Shown here piece by piece: positions 57,571-64,000 of a stretch of 64,000 bases of DNA (position 1 is the stretch's first letter; each line of letters starts with the position of its first letter). The position numbers and the translations under genes are program-made. Below the pieces are notes generated by a model, which made no database searches, was not told the DNA's origin, and saw only the letters and a list, made by a program, of their open reading frames with translations. The DNA comes from Lysobacterales bacterium (GTDB lineage Bacteria > Pseudomonadota > Gammaproteobacteria > Xanthomonadales > SZUA-36), in the NCBI GenBank assembly GCA_028289465.1, contig JANQPM010000089.1, forward strand, positions 23,485-87,484. Direction: 5' to 3'.

Positions 57571-58929
57571 ATGAAATTTTCGAGATTATCTGTTTTGATC
57601 GGTTTGTTACCGCTAAGCCTGTTTTCACTCGGCCTGGTACCACTCGGGGCGTATGCCGGACAATCGGTGCTGGATTGCGACTTTCTAATCGACGTCGAAC
57701 AGGGCTGGGTTCTGGAAAATCAAGCCATCGTAGTGGATGACACACGCATCGTTGCGGTAACCGACTCCCGTGCCGGCGACAGCCGGAACCCGTTTGATGC
57801 GTATCAGGATCTGTTACCCGGTGCCGACAACGAACAGCAGTATTTTCAACTGCGCTACTGCCTGCCCGGGCTGATAGACATGCACGTCCACCTGGACGGC
57901 CAGCTTGCCAGAAACGCCTATATCAAACGCTTTCAGCAAAACCCGACGGACTATGCGCTGATTGCGGCCGACCACGCCAGAAAAACCCTGCTGGCCGGGT
58001 TCACCACGGTTCGCAATCCAGGCGACGCCTATAACAGCACCATCGCGCTCAGAAACGCCATCGACAAAGGTATCGCAATCGGGCCGCGGATCTACAGCGC
58101 CGGCAAGAGCCTCGCGACCACCGGCGGTCACGCCGACCCGACCAATGGCTATCGTTCCGACCTGATGGGCGACCCCGGTCCGCACCGCGGCGTGGTCAAC
58201 GGCGTTGCCGATGCGCGCAAGGCCGTTCGCCAACGGTATAAAGAAGGTGCGGATTTCATCAAAATCACCGCTACGGGCGGTGTGCTGAGCCTCGCCAAAA
58301 GCGGCCAGAACCCGCAGTTCGCGATGGATGAACTGGAAGCGATTGTTACTACCGCGGCCGAATACGGCATGCATGTCGCAGCCCATGCGCACGGCACCGA
58401 AGGCATGCGCCGCGCGGTGCAGGCCGGGGTGCGCTCAATCGAACACGGCAGCTATATGGACGATTCGGTCATGCGGCTGATGAAACAAAAAGGCACATTT
58501 TACGTGCCTACCATCCTGGCCGGTGTCTTTGTCGGCGAAAAAGCGCAGGAAGAAGGCTATTTTCCCGACGTGGTACGGCCCAAGGCTGCGGCAATTGGCC
58601 CGGTCATCAAAGACACTTTCGCCCGGGCCTACAAAGCCGGCGTAAAAATCGCATTCGGTACCGATTCGGGCGTATCGGCCCATGGTGACAACGCCGAGGA
58701 GTTTGTGCATATGGTGAACGCCGGCATGAAGCCGATGGAAGCCATTCAGGCCGCCACCCTGGCCGCGGCCGAACTGCTCAATGAAACCGGTACGCTCGGC
58801 AGTATCAGCCCCGGAAAACAAGCTGATATCGTTGCGGTGGCCGACAACCCGCTGGAGGATATCAGCGAACTGCAGAATATCCGGTTCGTGATGAAGGCCG
58901 GTACCGTCTATAAAACCGAGCTCGACTGA
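57571..58929 (+). CDS. Exported metal-dependent amidohydrolase (imidazolonepropionase-like)
   Basis: A secreted TIM-barrel hydrolase of 452 residues. Signal peptide to about residue 28 (GAYA|GQ), [13 protein letters not shown] (HxH metal site), ITATGGVLS with a following metal-bridging Lys region, [25 protein letters not shown] and [13 protein letters not shown] with the catalytic Asp. The group includes prolidase-like and Xaa-Arg dipeptidases. Its substrate is unknown, and it is last in the ampE run. Confidence 0.9.
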   Translation: MKFSRLSVLIGLLPLSLFSLGLVPLGAYAGQSVLDCDFLIDVEQGWVLENQAIVVDDTRIVAVTDSRAGDSRNPFDAYQDLLPGADNEQQYFQLRYCLPGLIDMHVHLDGQLARNAYIKRFQQNPTDYALIAADHARKTLLAGFTTVRNPGDAYNSTIALRNAIDKGIAIGPRIYSAGKSLATTGGHADPTNGYRSDLMGDPGPHRGVVNGVADARKAVRQRYKEGADFIKITATGGVLSLAKSGQNPQFAMDELEAIVTTAAEYGMHVAAHAHGTEGMRRAVQAGVRSIEHGSYMDDSVMRLMKQKGTFYVPTILAGVFVGEKAQEEGYFPDVVRPKAAAIGPVIKDTFARAYKAGVKIAFGTDSGVSAHGDNAEEFVHMVNAGMKPMEAIQAATLAAAELLNETGTLGSISPGKQADIVAVADNPLEDISELQNIRFVMKAGTVYKTELD

Positions 58930-58991
58930 GCGCCCAGGAGAATAGCGCGGAGAGAATAGCGTGCAGGGATCAGCTCAGGGTCAGTGCGGTA

Positions 58992-59480
58992 TCAGCCCAG
59001 CAGCGACCCCGGCCCGCCGCCATTCAGCCGCCATAGATGGAAATTCAGAAGTGCGGCGAAGCTGACCCAGAGCAGATACGGCCAGAGCACATGACCTGCC
59101 AGCCGGTCCACTCGGTAGGCCAGCCGCTGGGTCATGAAGATCGCAACCCAAAGCAGCAGGATTTCGGCCATCGCCCAGCCAGGCCGATGAAGACCGAAAA
59201 ACAGTACCGACCACAGCGCATTCAGCACCAGTTGCAGGCCCCAGAAAACCAGTGCACGGCGGCGCGTGCCCGATGCCGGCTGCTGCCACAGACGCCAGCC
59301 GCTAATCGCGATTAATATGTATAGCGCCGTCCATACCGGCCCGAAAACCACATCGGGGGGCGTCCATGCGGGTTTCTGCATCGCGGCGTACCAATCGCCG
59401 GGAGGCGTGAAAAGGCCAACCAGGCTGGCAGCCAGCGTCAGCAGCAAAAAGACGATCAGACTTGTTAAACTCTTGCTCAC
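58992..59480 (-). CDS. tspO: TspO/MBR family protein
   Basis: Five-helix membrane protein that binds tetrapyrroles, known from stress and porphyrin control. WYAAMQKPAWTPPDVVFGPVWTALY is the family signature, and WVSFAALLNFHLWRLN is the last helix. It is 162 residues from a GTG at 59480. Its start lies 47 bases from the divergent kefF-like start. Confidence 0.92.
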   Translation of the reverse strand: MSKSLTSLIVFLLLTLAASLVGLFTPPGDWYAAMQKPAWTPPDVVFGPVWTALYILIAISGWRLWQQPASGTRRRALVFWGLQLVLNALWSVLFFGLHRPGWAMAEILLLWVAIFMTQRLAYRVDRLAGHVLWPYLLWVSFAALLNFHLWRLNGGGPGSLLG

Positions 59481-59527
59481 CGAACCCCGTAGTAACCCGT
59501 GAAATCTCAGAAGAGTATGTCACTAAA

Positions 59528-60154
59528 ATGCCTGACAATAAACGAATCCTGATTCTATTTGCCCATCCGGCGCTGGAAAAGTCGCGCGTGAATGTCCGAC
59601 TGCTGCGCGGTGTGCGGGATCTGAATGGCGTAACCGTGAATGATCTCTATCAGCACTACCCGCATTTTCTGATCGATGTGCAGCGCGAACATGAGTTGCT
59701 TGAAGCGCATGACATCATCGTATTTCAGCACCCGTTCTACTGGTACAGTGCGCCCGCGCTGCTGAAGGAATGGCAAGACCTGGTGCTGGAGTACGGTTAT
59801 GCCTACGGCAACGACGGCGGCGCGCTGAACGGCAAACGCCTGATCAACGTGATAACGGTCGGCGGCGCGGAATCCAGCTACTGCCAGCAAGGCACCAATC
59901 ATTACACGATGCAGGAACTGCTGCAGCCGTTCGAACAGACCGCCCGTTTTTGCGGCATGCACTACCTGCCGCCGTTTGTCGTCCACGACACGCTGAACAT
60001 GCGCGGCGACGGCGATGTACTGCCGCATGTGGAAGACTACCAGCAACTGCTGATTGCATTGCACGAGGACCGCCTGCCGTACCAATCCGCCGCAGGCCTG
60101 CACCGGGTCAATGCCAATCTGCCGGAACTTCTCGGGAGCGGTTATGCACGGTGA
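59528..60154 (+). CDS. NAD(P)H oxidoreductase, KefF/YheR type
   Basis: Flavodoxin-fold quinone reductase of 208 residues that regulates Kef potassium efflux in E. coli. ILILFAHPALEKSRVN at the phosphate-binding loop, FQHPFYWYSAPALLKEWQDLVLEYGYAYG and ITVGGAESSY are diagnostic. It overlaps the kefC-like gene by 11 bases. The ATG at 59528 is taken because it directly precedes the first strand. Confidence 0.93.
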   Translation: MPDNKRILILFAHPALEKSRVNVRLLRGVRDLNGVTVNDLYQHYPHFLIDVQREHELLEAHDIIVFQHPFYWYSAPALLKEWQDLVLEYGYAYGNDGGALNGKRLINVITVGGAESSYCQQGTNHYTMQELLQPFEQTARFCGMHYLPPFVVHDTLNMRGDGDVLPHVEDYQQLLIALHEDRLPYQSAAGLHRVNANLPELLGSGYAR

Positions 60155-62009
60155 AGGGTTTTTGTTTCAGGCTTTTGTCTATCTGGCCGCCGCAGTGCTG
60201 TCGGTGCCGGTCGCGAAGCGGCTGGGCCTGGGTTCGGTACTCGGTTATCTGATCGCCGGTGTAATCATCGGTCCTTTTGCGCTCGGGCTGACCGGCGAAG
60301 AAGGTCAGGATGTGATGCACTTTGCCGAATTTGGCGTGGTCATGATGCTGTTTTTGGTCGGACTGGAACTCCAGCCTTCCCGGCTGTGGCGGCTGCGCGG
60401 CCCGATCCTGGGCCTTGGCGGACTGCAAACGGCGCTGACCGCCGCCGCGCTGATGGCCGCGTGCCTGGCGTTCGGGCTGAGCTGGAAAGCGGGGCTGGCC
60501 ATCGGCTTGATTCTGGCCTTGTCGTCCACCGCGATCGTGCTGCAGACCTTGAACGAAAACGGTCTGCTGCAAACCGAGTCCGGACAGTCCTCGTTTTCCG
60601 TGCTGCTGTTTCAGGACATTGCGGTCATTCCAATGCTGGCCGTGCTGCCTTTTCTGGCGATGCAGGACGGCGCGGTCAGCGTCGATCCGGCCCATGGTGC
60701 CGGCGACAAGCCGGTCTGGCTGCTGACCGCCGAGGTTTTGGCAGTGGTTGCCGCGATCATACTCGGCGGCCGCTTCCTGGTGCGCCCGATATTCCGGTTT
60801 ATTGCCGACACCCGCCTGCGCGAGGTCTTCACCGCAGCCGCACTGCTGCTGGTGATCGGCATTGCGGTCGCAATGGAGGCGGTGGACCTGTCTCCGGCAC
60901 TTGGCACCTTCCTGGCCGGCGTCGTTCTCGCGGATAGCGAATACCGCCATGAACTGGAATCCAATATCGAACCCTTCAAAGGTCTGCTGCTGGGCTTGTT
61001 TTTTATCGCCGTTGGCGCCAGCATGGATTTCCATCTGCTGACGGCAGATCCAGGCCTTATCTTCAGCCTGGTAGCGCTGCTGATTCTGATCAAATTTCTG
61101 GTGCTGCACGCGCTCGCGCTGGCATTCAAAATGCGGCCTTCGGCAAGGTGGCTGTTTTCTCTGTCGCTGGCGCAGGGCGGGGAATTTGCGTTCGTGCTGT
61201 TCTCCTTTGCGACCCAGAATCAAATTCTGCCGGCCGCGGTGACCAATCAACTGGTACTGGTCGTTGCGCTGAGCATGATGCTGACCCCGGTGCTGATGAT
61301 TCTCTATGACAAGCTGCTGGATCCGCGTTTTCAGACACCGAAAAGCACCCGGGAGGCGGACCCGATCGACGAGGTAGACAATCCGGTCATCGTTGCCGGC
61401 TACGGCCGGTTCGGCCAGATCGTAAGCCGGCTGCTGTCATCCAGCGGCTTCAAAACCACCCTGCTGGATCATGACGCGGCACAAATCGATCTGACGCGGC
61501 GCTTCGGTGCCAAGGTTTTCTATGGCGATGCAAGCCGCATTGACCTGCTGCATGCAGCCGGCGCCGGGCAGGCCAGGCTTCTGGTTCTGGCCATTGATGA
61601 CCGAGACCGCGTCGTGCAGATGGCCGAATCCGTCCGACAGCACTTTCCGAAGCTGACCCTGCTGGCGAGAGCATATGACCGCCGGCATGCGTACGAGCTG
61701 ATGCGGGCCGGTGTCGACATCATCGTGCGGGAGACCTTTGACAGTGCACTGGACATGGGTCGAAGAGCACTGGAAGTCCTTGGATACCGCGCCAATCAGG
61801 CCTACCGGGCCGCATTGAAGTTCAAGCACTACGATGAACAGTCCCTGCACGAGTTATATACCGTCTGGGGGGACGACAAGGCCTACGGCCTGCGCGTCAG
61901 GCAGCGTACTGAAGATCTGGAAACACTGCTGCAGCGAGACCGGAAACAGCTCGATCTGGCAATGGATCACGATTGGCACCGTGAAGAGGACCCGAAAACG
62001 ACCGGTTGA
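60144..62009 (+). CDS. Glutathione-regulated potassium-efflux antiporter, KefB/KefC type
   Basis: A CPA2 K+/H+ antiporter of 621 residues: an N-terminal membrane domain of about 12 helices (SVPVAKRLGLGSVLGYLIAGVIIGP; LALSSTAIVLQTL), then an RCK_N domain starting VIVAGYGRFGQI (the Rossmann GxGxxG) and a short C-terminal tail. Protects against electrophiles by acidifying the cytosol when glutathione adducts bind. The start overlaps its kefF activator. Confidence 0.94.
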   Translation: MHGEGFLFQAFVYLAAAVLSVPVAKRLGLGSVLGYLIAGVIIGPFALGLTGEEGQDVMHFAEFGVVMMLFLVGLELQPSRLWRLRGPILGLGGLQTALTAAALMAACLAFGLSWKAGLAIGLILALSSTAIVLQTLNENGLLQTESGQSSFSVLLFQDIAVIPMLAVLPFLAMQDGAVSVDPAHGAGDKPVWLLTAEVLAVVAAIILGGRFLVRPIFRFIADTRLREVFTAAALLLVIGIAVAMEAVDLSPALGTFLAGVVLADSEYRHELESNIEPFKGLLLGLFFIAVGASMDFHLLTADPGLIFSLVALLILIKFLVLHALALAFKMRPSARWLFSLSLAQGGEFAFVLFSFATQNQILPAAVTNQLVLVVALSMMLTPVLMILYDKLLDPRFQTPKSTREADPIDEVDNPVIVAGYGRFGQIVSRLLSSSGFKTTLLDHDAAQIDLTRRFGAKVFYGDASRIDLLHAAGAGQARLLVLAIDDRDRVVQMAESVRQHFPKLTLLARAYDRRHAYELMRAGVDIIVRETFDSALDMGRRALEVLGYRANQAYRAALKFKHYDEQSLHELYTVWGDDKAYGLRVRQRTEDLETLLQRDRKQLDLAMDHDWHREEDPKTTG

Positions 62010-62049
62010 CGGCTGGCGAAGACCACCGTATCTTGCATATTTGTATGGT

Positions 62050-62118
62050 AAAACCGCTACATTTAGTATACATTTATGAAATTAAACGGTTTCTTGCTTT
62101 GTAGGAAATCTCTTACAA
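62050..62118. promoter_or_regulatory. AT-rich region with inverted repeats upstream of the integrase gene
   Basis: AAACCG (62051-62056) and CGGTTT (62087-62092) are inverted, and the stretch 62099-62118 (TTGTAGGAAATCTCTTACAA) is a 16/20 palindrome. The region is notably richer in A and T than its surroundings. It could hold the gene's promoter and operator. No attI-like GTTRRRY core, LexA box or gene is seen in 62010-62212. Confidence 0.4.
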
Positions 62119-62212
62119 GGACGTCAGTAAGGCAACGGATAGGCCATCCCTGAGAAGCAGAATAGGATTAGAAACGAAAATAACGGTAATATTTGGGGGT
62201 TCAGGATAGAAA

Positions 62213-63172
62213 ATGGCCGTGAACGCCACTTTGTTGCAGGAAGCTCGGGATAAACTGCGAGTCCGCAACTATACGGTAAAAACAGAAAAAGCATACTTGT
62301 ACTGGGTAGAGTGTTTCCTGGGCTTCTACGAAGAACATGATCCAATGGGCCTGAGTCTTCAAGACGTCGAGGCCTTTGTCCAGTATTTATCAAAAGAACG
62401 CTATACGCCGGAGAAGACACGTAATCAGGCGTTACATGCGTTGCTGTTCCTTTACAAAGACGTTCTGGGCCGGGAAGCCGGCTGGCTGGAAGAATACGTT
62501 CGCCGGCAGCTCGGCGTACGCAACCACAATTTCCTGAAGCCGGTGGAATGCCAGCGGCTGCTTTCCAACATGTTCGGCCAGGAATGGCTGATTGCATCGA
62601 TTGTCTACGGCTCTGGTCTGCGGCTGATGGAATGCGTCCGCTTGCGCGTACGGGATATCAACTTTCAGGACAAAGCACTGGTCGTCCGCCAACCCAATGG
62701 CGAGATCGGAAGGCTGACCCTGCTGCCCGAAAAACTGATCAGCCCGCTGAAGAACCATTTTGAAGACCGCAAGCTGCTGCATATCAAGGATATTGCGGAC
62801 GGCTTCGGCGAAGCCTATTTGCCGGCCAAAATTGCCCGCGAGTATCCGGATGCGGCACGTTCCTGGGGCTGGCAGTATGTCTTCCCGTCAGGCCAGCGGA
62901 TGTCCGACCCGCGGCACGGCGGCGGCAGGCTGCAACGGCACCACCGTAATGAGAGTTCGGTCAAAGAGGCGGTGGAACGCGCTGCGGTGGAATCCGGCGT
63001 CTATCAGAACACCAGCGCCGATACGCTGCGCAACAGTTTTGCCGTCCACCTGATTCAGCGCGGTGTCGATACCAAGGTTGTTGAAGCCCTCCTAGGCCAC
63101 GGCGAAAACGCTCATCTGACCAGCGGGCATCTGACCACCTGCTCGCCGCTGGATCTGCTGACCACGCACTAG
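62213..63172 (+). CDS. Integron-integrase-like tyrosine recombinase, probably inactive
   Basis: A 319-residue relative of IntI. The N-terminal SAM-like domain (RNYTVKTEKAYLYWVECFLGFY) and the additional IntI-only patch (YLPAKIAREYPDAARSWGWQYVFPSG, then DPRHGGGRLQRHH) are present. R137 (GSGLRLME) and R273 and H296 (LLGH) survive. But box II reads ADTLRNSF instead of HTLRHSF (D270 and N274 replace two His), and where IntI has IYTH the protein reads TSGH, so the nucleophilic Tyr is absent. AGGA lies 8 bases before the ATG. No cassette or attC site is seen. Confidence 0.9.
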   Translation: MAVNATLLQEARDKLRVRNYTVKTEKAYLYWVECFLGFYEEHDPMGLSLQDVEAFVQYLSKERYTPEKTRNQALHALLFLYKDVLGREAGWLEEYVRRQLGVRNHNFLKPVECQRLLSNMFGQEWLIASIVYGSGLRLMECVRLRVRDINFQDKALVVRQPNGEIGRLTLLPEKLISPLKNHFEDRKLLHIKDIADGFGEAYLPAKIAREYPDAARSWGWQYVFPSGQRMSDPRHGGGRLQRHHRNESSVKEAVERAAVESGVYQNTSADTLRNSFAVHLIQRGVDTKVVEALLGHGENAHLTSGHLTTCSPLDLLTTH

Positions 63173-63357
63173 GCAACGCTTTTAGCCCATCGTTTTGTGC
63201 GCGATAGGCTGAGACTATTGCGGCTATTCTGATTTCCTATTTCCTTCTTGGCCTGCCGGCCGTTATTCTTGTCATGCTATCGCCAGACAACCGGTACCTC
63301 GGCAGCGGTTGATCTGCACCGACATCACCTTTTTTGCTCAGTGTAAGGAGAGAACCC

Positions 63358-63774
63358 ATGTCCTTAAAAGGCAGTAAAACCGAACAGAATCTTAAAGAGG
63401 CATTTGCCGGCGAATCCCAGGCCAACCGCCGCTACCTGTACTTTGCCCAGCGGGCCGATGTCGAAGGCTATAACGATGTCGCCACCGTGTTTCGCTCCAC
63501 CGCGGAAGGCGAAACCGGTCACGCACACGGACACCTGGAATATCTGGAAGAAGTCGGCGACCCGGCCACCGGGCTGCCGATCGGCAACACCGGCGACAAT
63601 TTAAAAGCCGCGATCGCCGGCGAAACCCATGAATACACCGACATGTATCCGGGAATGGCGAAAACCGCCCGCGAGGAGGGCTTCGATGAAATTGCCGACT
63701 GGTTCGAAACCCTCGGCAAGGCGGAACGTTCTCACGCCAACCGTTTTCAGAAAGCGCTGGACGAGCTGGACTAG
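63358..63774 (+). CDS. Rubrerythrin, ferritin-like domain only
   Basis: Di-iron peroxide-reducing protein, here only the erythrin domain (138 residues). [35 protein letters not shown] and [15 protein letters not shown] supply the Glu and ExxH iron ligands. The C-terminal rubredoxin domain of classic rubrerythrin is missing, so electrons must come from another carrier. AAGGAG lies 7 bases before the ATG. Confidence 0.94.
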   Translation: MSLKGSKTEQNLKEAFAGESQANRRYLYFAQRADVEGYNDVATVFRSTAEGETGHAHGHLEYLEEVGDPATGLPIGNTGDNLKAAIAGETHEYTDMYPGMAKTAREEGFDEIADWFETLGKAERSHANRFQKALDELD

Positions 63775-63788
63775 ATTCCATACGATCT

Positions 63789-63814
63789 CGGCGGGGCACA
63801 ACGGTGCTCCGCCG
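63789..63814 (+). terminator. Stem-loop after the rubrerythrin gene
   Basis: CGGCGGGGC and GCTCCGCCG form a 9-bp stem with one G-U pair and an 8-base loop, 14 bases after the stop. No T-run follows, so termination would be weak or Rho-assisted. Confidence 0.4.
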
Positions 63815-63864
63815 GTAGCGGCAACCGCTCTATGGCGCCTGATGCTCTACCTGCCTGATCCGAA

Positions 63865-64000
63865 ATGAATCTGAATCAGGTGACGTTGCCGGCGGCCGAT
63901 ATCGAAGCATCGAAAGCATTTTACCGCGGCATGGGTTTTATACAGATTGTGGATTCGGCACGATATGCGCGATTTGAATGCCCGCAAGGCCAGAGTACGT
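63865..64000 (+). CDS. VOC-family (glyoxalase-like) protein, 5' part only
   Basis: The first 45 codons of a vicinal-oxygen-chelate protein. It begins MNLNQVTLPAADIEASKAFYRGMGF, the beta-alpha-beta start of a VOC module, and is open to the right edge. The rest is outside the window. The ATG lies 91 bases after the rubrerythrin stop and no Shine-Dalgarno is clear. Confidence 0.75.
   Translation, partial: MNLNQVTLPAADIEASKAFYRGMGFIQIVDSARYARFECPQGQST

Noticed and set aside
60108..61250. A 380-codon minus-strand frame opposite the Kef antiporter
   Set aside because: Same reason: antisense to a conserved membrane domain, with Gln/Arg/His-rich sequence and no start signal.
62010..63357. attI or attC recombination sites around the integrase-like gene
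   Set aside because: No GTTRRRY/RYYYAAC core pair or attC-like imperfect palindrome was found on either side.

Overview
The window reads as chromosomal DNA of a GC-rich gammaproteobacterium outside the Enterobacterales. The gene orders that suggest this are gshB-tonB-yqgE-ruvX-pyrB divergent from pilG-pilI-pilJ-chpA (the Pseudomonas/Xanthomonas arrangement), metK-ahcY-metF with an S-adenosylhomocysteine riboswitch, a gspG-N pseudopilin operon joined to hisN-like/nudE/cysQ genes, erpA-nudC-ampE, and dispersed REP-like hairpin pairs. Coding density is high, most genes are housekeeping, and I see no tRNA, rRNA, CRISPR array, prophage or intact IS element. A genus cannot be named from this sequence alone.

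Layout. 1-2.4 kb: the 5' part of sppA, divergent from pspA-pspC, which has a clear sigma-54 promoter. 2.4-10.1 kb: MATE exporter, SDR, DUF3667 and DUF4286 genes, then an M17 aminopeptidase, a HAD phosphatase and a DegQ-type protease on the minus strand. 10.2-16.7 kb: HNH endonuclease, 5'-3' exonuclease, beta-propeller lipid- or sugar-lactonase-like protein, NUDIX, DUF3185, isoaspartyl peptidase, and an ArsR-SRPBCC pair under a near-perfect palindrome. 16.7-20.5 kb: the activated methyl cycle metK, SAH riboswitch, ahcY, metF (minus strand). 20.5-26.4 kb: an NhaD/ArsB-type antiporter with a long structured leader, CBS protein, small membrane proteins, a Rieske protein and an SLC13 carrier with RCK_C domains. 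26.6-32.4 kb (minus strand): gshB, tonB, yqgE, ruvX, pyrB, thiS, thiG, trmB.

32.7-41.5 kb: the Chp chemosensory system for type IV pili (pilG, pilI, pilJ, a 1714-residue chpA, a chpC-type cheW). It lacks pilH, pilK and chpB at their usual places. 43.1-50.6 kb: gspG-H-I-J-K-L-M-N followed without a break by hisN-like, nudE and cysQ. 50.6-58.9 kb: hemJ, a DUF6776 protein, erpA, nudC, then a tight run of ampE, btuF, a DUF819 carrier, a voltage-gated-type potassium channel and a secreted amidohydrolase. 59-64 kb: tspO, kefF-kefC, an integron-integrase-like gene that has lost its catalytic tyrosine, a rubrerythrin and the start of a VOC-family gene.

The most interesting items are the degenerate integron integrase (62.2-63.2 kb), the roughly 195-nt structured leader of the antiporter gene (21.9-22.1 kb), the ArsR operator that overlaps its own start codon (15.8 kb), the reduced Chp cluster, and two families of dispersed palindromic repeats. 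No clearly new multi-gene system was found.
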